NCBI RefSeq assembly: GCF_002865645.1
Contig: NW_020194517.1
Coordinates: 62,001-126,000 of the forward strand
DNA length: 64,000 nucleotides
From: Hyaloscypha bicolor E
Taxonomy: Eukaryota > Ascomycota > Leotiomycetes > Helotiales > Hyaloscyphaceae
Direction of reading: 5' to 3'
This document shows positions 47,401-60,831 of the stretch, one piece after another. A model generated the notes under the pieces. That model ran no database searches. It saw only the letters and a program-made list of their open reading frames with translations, and had not been told where the DNA came from. Every line of letters starts with the position of its first letter. The first letter of the stretch is position 1. The position numbers and the translations under genes are program-made.

Positions 47401-48083
47401 TCGATAAGTTGGGGAAGACCTTGAACGACATTTGGATGCCGGACATCAAGCGCAACCAGCTGCCTGGTATCCTTGCAGGTTTAGCACCAGTACGATCTCT
47501 GGTCAACGTCGGAGACGGTTTCAGGCACCTTGTGCTAGTTCCCATCCGTGAGTATAAAAGAGATGGGAGAATTGTACGGGGCATTTCGAAGGGTGCTGCT
47601 GCATTTGCAAAGACTACTGGGACTGAGCTCGTCAAGCTTGGTGCAAAGGTTGCGATCGGTGTTCAAACAGTTCTCCAAGGCGCAGAAGGCTTTCTTGGTC
47701 CCGGTGTCCAGCCCGTGAAGACTCCCTTTGACGAAGACGACTCGGAAGAGGAAACTAAACAGATCAGCCTTTATGCCAACCAACCTGTCGGCGTAATGCA
47801 AGGCCTTCGAGGCGGGTATTCAGGTCTTCAACGAGATCTCCTGCTCGCGCGGGATGCGATCATCGCGGTCCCCGGCGAAGTAATGGAAAGCGGGAATGCA
47901 GCAGGGGTATTGAGGGCGGTGCGTAAACATGCGCCGACCGTAATCCTTCGGCCTGCCATTGGCGTTGCAAAGGCAGGAGGTCAGATCTTGATGGGTGCAA
48001 CAAATGCATTGGATCCTGTCCATCTACAGAAAGCGGAGGCTGTAAGCCACCCCCATATTCACGTCGATAGAGAGAGACACTAA
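41469..48083 (+). CDS. ATG2: Autophagy-related protein 2 (Atg2), lipid-transfer protein
   Basis: Exon 1 is 41,469-41,645 and exon 2 is 41,706-48,083, joined over a 60-bp intron with a gctaac branch site; the product is 2,184 residues. The N terminus is the chorein-type domain ([36 protein letters not shown], then [22 protein letters not shown] across the splice). About residues 120-740 are long, Ser-rich and disordered. The C-terminal third holds the conserved Atg2 segments ([60 protein letters not shown]). Atg2 is a rod-shaped protein that works with Atg18 and Atg9 at the ER-phagophore contact and feeds lipids into the growing autophagosome membrane. The last residues (about 15) are unlike relatives, so a small further intron near 48,030 is possible. 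Confidence 0.93.
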
Positions 48084-50834
48084 TGAAAACAGAAATATAA
48101 GAAGCATTGATGACGTGATGACATTGAACGCACGAATGGTGGGGGGGGGGGTTGCATCAGAATGGAGCCATCATCAGCATTTTTTCACAGCATAGTTGTG
48201 GTGCGAGGTGTTTTCGGGCGGTCATGCATATACCGGTAATTCATTATAGACTACTTTCCCTGGTTCATTTGCCATACACTCGATACCAAATTGAAACGAT
48301 GGAGACTCATTGAAAGCACTACTCTCATAGTGATAAGAAAAGCGACGCAATCTTCAATCTTCCCAGTCACGTGGTATACATTAGTGTTCTCGCTTCTGAT
48401 ATTCCCCTGAATAATCGCTAAAAAGTGATCTCAATTCTTAGGTCCCAAGTCAAGTTAGCTGGGTATATGAGTAATCTCCTTCCCAACATTCCCCTGGGAA
48501 TTTCCCTCCCAATATAGTGACTTGCCTCACATCGAGAACTTTTCATTCAAATATCTCTTGAACCGTGGGCAGCAAGAATTCTCTTTCTCTAGTGCGCGTG
48601 GGAACAATAGAAGCTGTCCCTTTCAGAAGAAGGTACAGATAACATTTCGTGGCATCTTTTTTGAGATATATAAAAGAGGACTTCAACCCCGCACGAGAAC
48701 TACCTGGGCATCCTTTCTAAAGATGTCATGGAAGCAAGATCCAGCGAAGTTGATTTACCAAGGTATCACCTGCCATCGATGGATCTGCATACCACCGTCG
48801 CATTCTTCAATCACTGACCTCCAAACGTCAACCAACCCCACTCTCGAGATATGTTTGATACCTCTAACAGATCTCTTGGGTTTCCGGCAAGCGCTTTCCA
48901 GGCATCGGAAAAGATCCTGGTGCTTAATTACTAGTGTACGCGCGGGTATTTGAAACTACACATCCTGTCACTGGGGAGCTGCAAGGCAGAGGTGATTGGG
49001 ATCTTTAAGAAACAAGCGGCTTGCTCCACTTCCATCAAGAGTTTTCTCTTAGCATCTTCCCTCGGTCAAGCTTGGACTGAGTGGTCAACAGCACATCTCC
49101 TCCATAAACTCGCAAGAAGGTACTTGGATAATCCCTTTCACTCTCCGATGTTGGAAAGATTGGTTGGAAGGACAGCGCAGCAAGCACAACATTGGATGTG
49201 AAGCCAGAAGGGATAAAAACGCCTACGAGGACGGAACCGCTTTGGGTTGAAAATAATCAGATAGGGAGAACAGTTCCAATAGTTCTACAAGGATATTTTG
49301 ATGCATTCATTATCCCTAAGTTCTAACAATAAACATAAATAATAAGGTTCACAATACCTCACCACCCTTCACCCGTCTGAGACGGATGCTCAACGGGTTT
49401 AGACAGCCGTCAATTCTCCGCATTATGAACGTCTAGCTCACGTTAACAGTTCTAATAGCCCATAAGCCGCTGACAAAAGCGAGTGATGTTACTCATGGCT
49501 CGGCCGTCTCGTCTTCCGAAGACAAGGAATGCTACCAGAATCGTCATGAAAACTTCAATCCTCGATGAGACGTCCAAGCCGCAGCACCTACACAGAACCT
49601 CCCCTCAAATAGTATTTTGGAAGAACACTCGGAAGATACATACTGACGGTCTAATAAGCAGTGTCGAGTCTGGCCCGTGCCTTCCAACAACTCCAGCCCC
49701 GGTCAAACTTGGCAGCAAAGCAGCAATGGTAGATGCCGGTCCACTTGGAAGTTGCGGTACCACACAGATGAAACATTGGCGTTCCTCAGCTTCAGCCGGT
49801 AAACTGTTTGAATGGCTGTAATGCTTGTATGGCTTGGTTCCGAACGGATATGGACAAGAACTGAGTGCAATTGGGGGTGCCCGGGATATTCCCAACGGAC
49901 CAGGCTACCACAAAGTATTCTGGTTGGCAAGTTCAGCCTTGCTGCACGTACAATGTACAATGCGCCCCCGTACCAACCAACGGTGCCTGTCTGGTGCTCC
50001 AAAGTATGCTGCACTACGTTCGGCGCGGCCTGCAGCTACGAACCCTGCATGTTGACTGCAAGGAGTCTGGATTGCGCGGGATTGCTGCGAAGTCCGAGAA
50101 TCGCCTGCTCTGCATGAGGTCCAGGCGTGCTGGCTCGGCACGTGGACAGAGAACTGCGCATGCTCATGCTGGACCGTGAACCTGGACCGTCTGAGGTCGA
50201 TCTTGTTGAGACCACAAGCTGCGGCGCGGTGCAGTCAGTGATCAAGCAACTTGCTCGTGCTCGTCTCCTTGACCGCGATGCCCCCAGATCCAATACAGTA
50301 CCACATCAAGTTTCCAGACTCGTTTCACAAGCCAGGAATGCCCCGTAGGTGTGGGCTTTGAAGTTTCTTCTGATGTTCTTTGGCACTCTAAAGCCGCCAG
50401 GGAGGCGACGCTTTGCCGCATCCAGCGAGAGCGAAGACTTGAGACCTGCTCTCGTGTCAAAGGCCAATTCCCGGATTGAGGCAGCATCGTGTTCAGAGAT
50501 GCCAGGAGAGCGTGCAGGCATGGCGCCGGATGGGGGAGCGGAACGTGAGGTGGCAGTGAGAGGGGCGGATCCTCAGTAGAAGGAAAGGGAGTCGCTGGCT
50601 GAAAAATAACGAATAGGTGCAAATATTAATATCAAGAAGAGGGCCCATTTGCTAGGTCATAGGTAATAGGTAATAGGGCAAGCCTCGGATTTGATAGAAG
50701 CTGCCGCTGCGCTCCGCTGCCGCTGCCCAAACCCAGCCGAGCGCCGGGAAGGCTTTGAGGCGAAGGCGACCTGCCTGCTGTCTCCCTGTCTCCCTGTCTG
50801 CCTGTCTGCCTGTCTCCCTGCCGATAAATAATGA
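48084..50834. other. Gene-poor gap downstream of ATG2
   Basis: 2.75 kb of balanced composition without a gene I can support. Frames of 60-143 codons occur on both strands (for example 48,522-48,953 plus, 49,483-49,821 plus, 49,605-49,895 minus), but none shows a domain, a conserved start or plausible splice partners. A run of 11 G lies at 48,141-48,151. Two CACGTG-like sites (48,367-48,373) and a TATA-like element (tatataaaagagg, about 48,665) are present. A non-coding RNA or a diverged gene cannot be excluded. Confidence 0.5.
50777..50820. repeat. (CTGTCTCC)n / (CTGTCTGC)n microsatellite
   Basis: About five 8-bp units, with one base alternating between units, in the promoter or leader of the AN1 zinc-finger gene. 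Confidence 0.85.
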
Positions 50835-50879
50835 ATGACTACACTTCCTTTGCCCCCTCGCCAATGCAGTAATTCGCAG

Positions 50880-51010
50880 CAACCCAGCAATCTCACAACC
50901 TCACCACCTCACCACCTCACAACCCAACAACACACCTTTCAGATCGCCATCACCACCACATACTCGCCACAACCCACACCCACACCCACACCCACACCCA
51001 CACCCACAGC
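50880..51010. repeat. CA-rich leader with (ACCTCACC)n and (ACACCC)n runs
   Basis: Two short arrays, cctcaccacctcaccacc at about 50,900-50,920 and six or seven ACACCC units at about 50,972-51,009, lie in what should be the 5' untranslated region of the AN1 gene. They keep a frame open upstream of the real start but look like untranslated simple sequence. Confidence 0.8.
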
Positions 51011-51197
51011 ACACCAGCGCCGGTCGTCCTTCAGGGCAACAACAGCCTCTCGATCTTTTAGACCCTCTCCCTCCCTCTCTGACTCTCTGTTGAAGCCTCG
51101 TCAGCGCCTCGCTGTGCTTATCTCGCCCACCCATCACGCCACCTCATCTCCTCGCAAACACTCCCGTCGACCTCAACTCCGTCAAATACACATCACC

Positions 51198-51848
51198 ATG
51201 CGTTCGTCATCTCCCGTCTCTCGATCTGCGTCGCCAGAGCCGGCAGACACCATGCAAATATTCGTGAAGAACGTGGCCGGGGAGAGTACGGCCTCTCAAC
51301 CTCCCACTCTCTGCAACTACCTGCTAACGAAACCCCCAGCAATACCGATGATCGTACCTCAAGATCTGTCTATACGCAACCTCCGAACCCTACTGTCAGT
51401 GCGGACCTTGCTCCCCGAAGATGATCTCCGCCTTGTCTACGCCGGCAGGCACCTTCCCCCCTCGAGTACCCTCGCGGAGAACAACATCCACCGGGAGTCA
51501 ACCCTCCACCTCGCCGTACCACTCCGAGGCGGTATGCCACCTAAGAAGATCCGCTGCACGTACAAGGACTGCAGAGAAGGAGCCCAGAGAATCATTGGTG
51601 ACTGCGGGTTTTGCAATGGGCATTTCTGTGGCAAGCATCGTTTGCTGGAGGACCACAAGTGCGATGGCTTAGAGGACGTAAGTTATCCCCTAGGTTCCCC
51701 AAGACGAGGGCCGCAATGGTGGCTCATTGGCCTCAGTGATGTACTCATGGCTAACACGTTACTTGATGAACAGTGCAAGAAGGAAAGCCATGATCGGAAT
51801 GCTGCGCAGCTCAACGCTGAACGAACACAGGTGATCAGGGGCATTTAG
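51198..51848 (+). CDS. Ubiquitin-like domain plus AN1-type zinc finger protein
   Basis: Three exons, 51,198-51,285, 51,340-51,677 and 51,774-51,848, give 166 residues. The N-terminal half is ubiquitin-like (MQIFVKNVAGETIPMIVPQ, then LPEDDLRLVYAGRHLP, ending LRGG). The C-terminal half is an AN1 zinc finger: Cys pair in CTYKDC, Cys pair in CGFC, then C-x4-H-x5-H-x-C. The first intron (54 bp, gtacgg...cccccag, branch gctaac) has a length divisible by three and no stop, so it hides inside one open frame; splicing it restores the ubiquitin-like fold. The ATG at 51,252 (MQIF) is an alternative start. Proteins of this type act in ubiquitin/proteasome stress responses in other fungi; the specific role here is unknown. 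Confidence 0.82.
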   Translation: MRSSSPVSRSASPEPADTMQIFVKNVAGESTASQPPTLCNYLLTKPPAIPMIVPQDLSIRNLRTLLSVRTLLPEDDLRLVYAGRHLPPSSTLAENNIHRESTLHLAVPLRGGMPPKKIRCTYKDCREGAQRIIGDCGFCNGHFCGKHRLLEDHKCDGLEDVSYPLGSPRRGPQWWLIGLSDVLMANTLLDEQCKKESHDRNAAQLNAERTQVIRGI

Positions 51849-52131
51849 AGGGTGTCTCAGCGATATGTATATGGGATATGGGGGCGTTGTGGTCGATCGA
51901 CCGGCATTGTCACTTTGTATTTAACACTCGACAGGCCCTCTTTGATTTTAGCGGGTGTAAGATGGATGATCTTCCATTATGCTCCTGGGTTCATCTGCGC
52001 GTAGACTAATACAATCCATTCACAAAGCAATCTTACTTCACCGCGAGCCGGAATAATCTTTCTTGATGCATGCTTTTACCTCAGTTTTTAGTGAAATTGC
52101 CACCCAACCAATATTTGGCGTCGAGCTCCTC
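51849..52131. other. Spacer between convergent genes (AN1 protein and alcohol dehydrogenase)
   Basis: 283 bp between two stop codons, so it contains both transcript ends. Nothing else is visible. Confidence 0.5.
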
Positions 52132-53598
<1,467 letters not shown>

Positions 53599-54767
53599 TT
53601 GGATGTTACCGTTATGGAAGTCTTAGTAGTGGGTTGAAGCTGGAGGATGTCTGATGTCTACTTTTGGCGAGAATGGTGTTAAGAGCCCAGGAGATGCGAT
53701 TGTGGTTGAGCCTTTTGCTATTATTGACGTATGGTTGCGAAGTGGAAGGAGAAGGAGGGGTAGTTGCGAGGACCAGGCCCCCACCTCGGGTCGGGGGTCG
53801 GGGGTATCTCGCCCTTCGGGGAGGGGAGGAATTTGCCGAATTCGGATGACATATTGACATATTGACATACTGACGTCGAACATACTTATTAGCCAGTCAC
53901 CACGCGGGAATGAGAAGGGCATGGCCCTGAGCATGCGCGGCACTTGGAGGGCAATTCCTGAGATTGAGATAGAAGGTCTGGTACACGGTACGGTCGGTGC
54001 ATTTCATCCACTCACAGGGACCAGGCGCGAGACGGGACGAGTTTTCTTGGCCAGTACACAATGCTGTCTTGCTGACCGCAACCCCGGAATCTATTCCCCG
54101 TTTGGGAGATATTCTTGCCCGCGCACCTACTCCCGTCACTTGAAGTTAACAATGATTTCCGCAATGAAGGCCTCCAAGGAAATTCTCCTTTCGCTCTCGT
54201 CATTCATGGACTGCTCATGTGACCGTCTAAGGGCAGCTGCAGCAGGATGATCCAGCTAGCCAGCTTCACCGATCTCGCTCTATGGCCCAAGTCAGTGCAG
54301 GGAAAGTTGTGTACAAATTTTTACCCGAAAGTGCTAAGCGTAAGTTTGATTTGAGAGAGGATGATCTAATCTTTGTAGCCATTCCAACCCGGCCTCATGA
54401 TTTAGTATCCCTAAACATTGCCATTGGCATCCGGGACCAGCCTTTCAAAACGAAAGGCATCAACTCCCAAGTGGTATTATTATATTGGCAGTAGCAAAGT
54501 ATGCGTACACCTCGGATCCCGAAAATCTAATCCTTCCTGTTGCATTTTTCAAAGTTAGGTTTGTTCTGCTTTCAGTTTCTGTAATGATGAAAGCGGAAAG
54601 CACGTGATCATTGTTGGCATATTAGAGTTGGCCACAAAGGAAGCTTTGAGCAAGAGAAGAAACGAGCCTTCGTTGCACACATTCAAAATGAAGTGTCCAT
54701 GTTAACGCTCAGCGACTCTATACTTATTCAACACCAAAATATAAGCACATTTTCTCTCCTTGCGAGC
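53599..54767. other. Divergent promoter region, alcohol dehydrogenase and MFS transporter
   Basis: 1.17 kb between two genes transcribed away from each other. A CACGTG E-box lies at about 54,601-54,606 (agcacgtgatc). Short overlapping frames on both strands have no recognisable family. If the transporter starts at the upstream ATG (54,699), the region is 69 bp shorter. Confidence 0.5.
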
Positions 54768-56233
54768 ATGCCCTACGTGGCACCGCTGCCTCCCGTCAGC
54801 CGCTCGAAGAATAGGTTCTCCTTGGCACAATTCGAATTGCCTCCCCTCCAAGACCCCAGAGATGCATGGGAGCTAGCTTTTCCGAGTAGTACACCTTATG
54901 GCGGTAGTTATTTCTCGACATCTGACACTGAGTCCCGGAATTTGATAGATAAACCTTTTGACGAAGGCGTTGTATTCCCCGAAGGAGGGCGACGAGCGTG
55001 GCTCGTAGTCTTTGGGTCATGGTGTGCGCTTTTCTCCTCGTTGGGACTGATGAACACCATGGGGGCATTTCAAGGATATATATCGACACATCAACTAAAA
55101 CATCTTGATGTTGCAGTGGTGGGATGGATATTTTCCCTTTATGCTTTCCTTACCTTCGGGGTTGGGCTCTTCGTTGGTCCACTTTTCGATAAATATGGGC
55201 CAAAATGGCTCGTGCTATCTGGAAGTGTCCTGGTCGTTCTGAGCATGGACCTGATAGGAAACTGCATTGGTCAGTATCCCTTTCCGTGGTCCGATATCTC
55301 CCTACCTAACCTGTACTTCTTCTAGAATTCTGGCAATTCATGATATGTTTCTCCTTGCTTGGTGGAGTTGGCTCTGCCCTACTTTTCTCTCCGTCCATTG
55401 CCATCATCGGGCACTACTTCAGTCGTCGCAGAGGTTACGCAACTGGCATTGCTGCCACCGGTGGGGCATTCGGCGGCATTCTCTATCCTCTCATCATCCA
55501 ACTCGTCACGCCTTCCACCAGCTTCCTCTGGTCGACGAAGCTGATAGCCTTGATCTCTCTTATTCTCTGCGGTTTCGCGACCGTCTTTATGCAACCACTC
55601 CAGGCACCAGGCCCAACCGCGAGCGCTTGGCCAAACCTGCTCATTCTTCGTCGCCAGGCATTTTCCCTGACAGTATTAGGGGTCTTTCTGGTAGAATTCG
55701 CGCTATTTGTACCGCTGACGTATATAACTTCTTACTCCAGGTCAATGGGCTTCTCATCTTCGGTTTCCTCTGCGGTGCTGCCGGTATTGAATGTTGGATC
55801 TGTGTTTGGACGTTGTCTTCCTGGGTATTTCGCTGATAGATACGGACGGTATAATATCGCCATCTTAGCTATAATTCTCACGGCCCTCTCCGTGTTTGAT
55901 ATTTGGCTTCCATTCGGACACACCCCGCCTGGTCTCGTGATTTTTGCTTTGCTATTTGGGCTCTCCAGTGGCTCGAGCATTAGTCTCACGCCGGTATGCG
56001 TCGGTCAACTCTGTCCGGTGGAACAGTATGGGAGATATTATAGCACTTGCTTCAGTATTGTCTCTATTGGCTGTCTAACCGGGGTACCTCTTGCAGGCAT
56101 GATTCTGGATGCGGATGGGGGTATTTACAGGGGATTGATTCTGTTTGTTGGTGGCTGTTACGCCGGGGGTTTGGTTGCGTTTACTTGGGCAAGACTAATG
56201 GCCACCAATTGGAGACTGAAGAGTAAATACTAG
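54768..56233 (+). CDS. Major facilitator transporter, monocarboxylate (MCT/MCH) type
   Basis: Exons 54,768-55,269 and 55,326-56,233, over a 56-bp intron, give 469 residues. An in-frame ATG at 54,699 would add 23. After a cytoplasmic N terminus of about 70 residues comes the EGGRRAWLVVFGSWCALF...NTMGAFQGYI block, the usual entry into TM1 of fungal MCT-like carriers. About 12 hydrophobic helices follow, with GWIFSLYAFLTFGVGLFVGPLFDKYGPK between TM2 and TM3, HYFSRRRGYATGIAATGGAFGG in TM4-5 and GSVFGRCLPGYFADRYGRYN in the TM8-9 loop. Relatives include the yeast Mch proteins (Mch5 carries riboflavin); many fungal members have no known substrate, and none can be named here. It sits in the plasma membrane or another membrane. 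It is divergent with the alcohol dehydrogenase but not obviously linked in function. Confidence 0.85.
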
Positions 56234-56750
56234 ATTGGAAAAGGCGAGGAGGGATTATGAATGTACCAAAGTTGGAGCAGCAGTTGGAGCAGCAGTTGCT
56301 GGGGTAGCAAATATAGGATTTTTGCAAACCGTGGCATCACGCAAGGTTTTGTTCAGGAGAACGGGACCTTGTTGAAATCGTGTGCTTTCGCTTGCACTCT
56401 ATCTCCCCTAGAGCCGACATTAACCCCTGCCACTCAAGCAAGCTATGATGAGGTGGGAGTGAAAATACTGCTATATTCGCCATGTAGTCTCTGTGGAGTG
56501 GGTGCCTGCTTGCCGGCTGGGTCAAGTTCTCCCTGAACACATGAAGTGTTGACTTCCTCCTATAAGGCGAGATTGGGACATTCAGACTGCAAAGACTTGG
56601 TTTTGGTTCGACCGAAATGAAAGAGGAGAATATGCCTAGAAGTTTATTTTCATAAACGCTACGACCTTTAACCTGGATCTATTACTTGTTCTGTGTGGTC
56701 GCTTCTAGATACTGCTCGCCAGGCCTCAAACCCATTATATGTACATCAGG
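56234..56750. other. Spacer between convergent genes (MFS and Sac phosphatase)
   Basis: 517 bp holding two transcript ends. A short ttggagcagcag duplication lies at about 56,272-56,298. No gene is seen. Confidence 0.5.
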
Positions 56751-59700
56751 TTACGCCCAGACGAGTTTCTTCAGACTATGTCCCAACTGCTCCAATAATC
56801 CTGTGCTCTTCCTCGCTTCAGAAAGAGATATAATATCAGCGCTTTCCACAATGCTCTTTCTTTCCGTGCCAACCTCCACCACTTGGCCATGGAGAATCAT
56901 TCTCTCGATCTCGGAGCAGATCGCCTTGACTTGTTCGATCTCACTCATTTGTGTCTCATTCCCAGCAGCCACCGCAGACCGCGTGGATAATGCTTTCAAT
57001 GCCAAAACTCGAGTCACAGGAGCAGCTGGTCTGCCTATCAATTTTTCCAGAGCAGAAGAAGGCTGGGAGACGAGGGACGTTCCGCCAAGCAAACCTGCCT
57101 CGTTTCTTGTTTGGATATTTGACAATGATCGAGAGTTAACCCGAGTGATGTCGTCTGCTCCAGCGGAATAGGTCACAGCAATTCCGACATTTCGCTGCTC
57201 GTCAGCCTGGGCAGCCGATAGCGTTGAAGTAATGTATGTTCCATATCTGATGGAAGAAATGTGCTGAAGATCTACTCGTTCAAAAGAAGAAACTTTCTCG
57301 AGATTCCAATCGAATCTGCAAGAATAGAGTCCTACGTCTGTGAGGAGCAAGACCGACTCCTCAAATGGCGATGACCTGACAGTATCTGGGGTCTGTGGAG
57401 TTAAGAGGGTCCAGCCACCGACTAACTCTTCGTGCTCATCTGGCACACAAATTTTTTGACACATTTCGATGGCTTGTTCTCGCAGTTTTGGCATTGATAC
57501 TGCTGGGTCGCCACTCATAAGGTTGGATTCAAACTCTTCGAAGACGACGGAGGAGACGTTTCCCAAAAGGAAGTCGATCGCTGCTTGACTGAAATAATCA
57601 TTGACAATGCTATGTATCTATTAGCAATGACACATGGTTGAGATGTCGGTCCCTAGAAAGCTCTCGCACTACCACGTCGGTGAATGTGCGTGGCATCTTT
57701 GGATCATCGAAGTACGTACCCACTGTAGAACCTAGAGATAGATATCCCCATGTCTTTCAAAGCCCCTTGAAAGTCTCTCTTCCTGTTCCTAGTGAAGTCA
57801 CCCTTCATAGCTGCAGTCGAAGCGTACTGCTTTGAGATCGAGTCCCCATTATCAGCCCAAAGTGTATTAAACCACCGTGTAGTCTGATCAGCTTGAAGAG
57901 ACATGTCAATGCCTTCACTTTTCAACTGTAATTCCAACACCCTTCTCCCACATGCACTTTGGGTGACATTGGTTCGGTCGAGACAGTCCATGCAGTTGGT
58001 TCTCAGGACACCGGTCTGTTTCCTCAAGAGCTTCCCATCAACTTGGACTGTATCGCCGAACTCGTCGAGAGTCTTGCCTATTTCTTCAAAGAGAGAGCTG
58101 ACATTCTCAAATCTCATTCCTCGGCATACCGCATGGAAGTCAAACCACTCGAAACCCACAGGCGAATCTTCGTTACGCTTTGCTTCATTGTACCTGCTCA
58201 AGTACATCTCATAAGACTCCCCAACAATAGCTTCATTTCCATGTTTCTCTACCAATGACGCGATCTGGACATTTCCATACAACTCGGAAAGCCTCGTGAA
58301 ATGTTTGACAAATGCTCGATAATTCATATCCTCCGAATGCTGTAGTTGGGGCACCGGCTTGAATGAATAGGGGGATTGCGAGAAAAAAATTGGCACGCTC
58401 CCACGAATCTGCACAAAGGAGTAGATTTTGTTTGACGGAGTCCAAGAGCTATCAGATAGAACTTGTTCTGTCTCGACGGTATTCGCCGTAAATCCCTCTT
58501 CGTCTATACCCCGACGCAAATATCTAAGGCCGGCACGTTGGACAGATCGCCTAGAAATAAGGGTCAACAAGAATGATTTCATGGACTTGCTTGCTCCACT
58601 AGATCTAAAAGAATCTGAATCGTCAATGGACTCTAAATGACCACGCCCAGCGGACATGTCGACAAGTTCCATTGAAGACTTCACATCCCCGTCTAGACCA
58701 ATGACTGGCTTAGGAGGATCAGAATCCATTTCAAAAGACTGTTGCCCGACAAAACCTTGCATGAGAGGCAGGACCAGAGAAGTTTGGCCTGCATCGATAA
58801 ATGGCTCTATAATATTTCGATTCCAGAAGAACGTCGGGTCGACTTGTGTATGGAGTGGTAAATCATTTGTCGGCCTCCGGTTCATCAAGCTTCTCGTGAT
58901 ATCAAAGTCGTATGAGAAGAAGAAACTTTGGCTCGAGCCAAACAGGATTTGCGTGGTTCGAAGCAACTTTGGCAACAGCTTCGCAGCAACATCACTGACT
59001 TGCTGGTCCCTTATGCTCGTATCATTATTCTTGTCGGAATCCGAGAATGTTACATCCTGTCCTGGTGTCTCAACTTTTCCGGATTCGTTCCCATCTGGTG
59101 TACTAATGCCCGACTCTGATACGGCCATCCCAAGATTCCGCCTTTGGTCAACAGCCCAGCCTTTTCGGGAGAACCATTTCTGTGCAAATCGGCCATATGA
59201 CCCTTTTCTCTTCATGACGTCTTCAGCAACGCTGCTTGTTCTTTGGTGGCCACTGGAAGCGGAAGAAGTGTCTGCAGGAGGCGGCTGTACGCCTTCATCG
59301 TCCACATCTTCACTGATGGCGGCCGAGAACTCTTCATCGTCCCCATCCGTGTCACTCTCACCTAGGCCATGCCCGCCAGCGGCCCTTCGCTGGATCGCAG
59401 CTTGGGTATTTATGATCGAGGCTTCGGCTTCTGAATGAGATGCGAGGGGGGTTAATGTTACTTCGGTGACAACGTAGATAGGTTTCCCTTGAATCTGTGC
59501 AACCTGCTGTCGTCTGGTTATTGATATGAGAAAAGAGAATTTCGAGACTTTTAGTAGACCTGTGGATACGGCGTCAGCAATTATCTCTATGTCCCAGTCC
59601 CGGCACATTGCCCAAAGCGGAGTGTACAGCACAAGACTGCTTCAGGCTTACCGACGACTCCAAAGGCCTCAAAACTCTTCCCAGCCTCATCACTTTCCAC

Positions 59701-59850
59701 TCCATCCGCCAGAACGGGCCCAATGGTGTTATCTTTGTAAGCGATCTTTGCTGCGGGGATGGTTCGCTGCCCTCGAGAACCCAGCGGCTGCAAGACGAGT
59801 CCATCGATGGCTGCAAAGACGAGGACCTTCCGCACCAGGCCGGGTGCCAT
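56751..59850 (-). CDS. Sac-domain phosphoinositide phosphatase with hSac2 domain
   Basis: Three exons, 59,652-59,850, 57,720-59,559 and 56,751-57,609 (introns 92 and 110 bp), give 965 residues with consistent phases. Residues about 60-640 are a Sac phosphatase domain. The catalytic P-loop reads RTNCMDCLDRTNVTQ, the CX5R(T/S) signature with the catalytic Cys, and upstream blocks such as TNDLPLHTQVDPTFFWNR and YSFVQIRGSVPIFFSQSP match the family. An acidic, Ser-rich insertion occupies about 100-240. After the Sac fold (SRFYSGIVNDYFSQAAIDFL across the splice) the C-terminal 250 residues hold an hSac2-type domain (ELVGGWTLLTPQTPDTVR, SSPFEESVLLLTDVGLYSCRFDW), as in human INPP5F/SAC2. Relatives remove phosphates from inositol lipids on endosomal or Golgi membranes. 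The substrate of this protein is an inference from the family. Confidence 0.88.
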
Positions 59851-60831
59851 TTCCTTACGGTGGGGAATATATACAAAGGGAACAGAATGCCATTCTTGAG
59901 TTAGGATTGAGCGTTGAAGCGTTAAGAAGAGGAGAAGAGGTGAAGAGGTGTTGACCTAGCTTAGAAGACTGTCTCAAAGTTTTCCGGGGTGCGGGTCCGC
60001 AACACAAGGCTCGAAGGTCCCCGAACCCGCTGACGTTGTCAATTTTCATCCGAACTCTCTTCTTCCGAGAGACGTACTTTGTCACAACCAGAGCTGTTCA
60101 AATGCGTAGTGTATTTTACCCCTTTTCTGTCGGCCAACTTACTCCAACATCTGTCGGCGAAACATCTCAATCCCGCTGTTTTTGGGCGTTTTGGGGTCAA
60201 TGGGATATTCACAACTTGTAATGGCTTTGTATTATCTATACTTCATGTCTTCGGGTGGAGGAGACTCTCGTTGATTGACGTATATGGTGTGATCATAATC
60301 ATGGGAGACTCCAGCTCCTAAAGGGTCCTGAACTCTTACATTCTCGATACAAAGCTCCTACAATACCCCCAATCTCTGAATTGGTGGGTCGCTCTCATCA
60401 TATCCCGTATGTACATGCGTCTGGATCAAAATATCCAAAGCCTCTGAATCGCTCCATGAGCCTGGATGCTAACGTCGCTCGCCCAAGTTACAAAAAGGAA
60501 TTGTATTACACCAAGTATCCACTTTTGATATCCGTCGTTTATGCTAACTCCTCGCCAGATACGCCGGACCTTTTGTTGACAGAAAGAAAATCATGGGTAT
60601 CTTTCGAAATTAAAGAAGACTTGAAAATAGAAGAGGTGAGCAACGAGCTCTGCCTCCTTAAGGAATCGAAGTAGGTGTCGGGTTGTAAGCAGGGGCGAGT
60701 GTATTCGCCACGAGCTTGGACAATGGCACCTGCTACAAAGAGCAGCATTGTTATATTGATGACTGGCACGGTGGATCGTCTTGCTTCTATTTTTGGTAAC
60801 CGGAACTATCGAGCTGGAAGGCCTAGACAGG
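59851..60831. other. Promoter of the Sac gene and 3' flank of the histidine kinase
   Basis: 981 bp. The Sac gene is transcribed away to the left, and the kinase gene ends on the right. Open frames of 60-102 codons show no family similarity. The stretch near 60,300-60,660 is slightly AT-richer than its surroundings. Nothing else is recognised. Confidence 0.5.

Noticed and set aside
50835..51197. Upstream extension of the AN1 gene by 121 codons
   Set aside because: The extension is built from CA- and CT-rich simple repeats typical of a leader; conserved sequence starts at or after 51,198.
54282..54494. 70-codon plus-strand frame starting MAQVSAGKVVYKF
   Set aside because: Looks somewhat protein-like, but I find no domain, no splice partner and no family match; it lies in a divergent promoter region.
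58656..59438. 260-codon plus-strand frame antisense to the Sac phosphatase
   Set aside because: The opposite strand has clear Sac-domain conservation with matching splice phases. This frame shows no family features.
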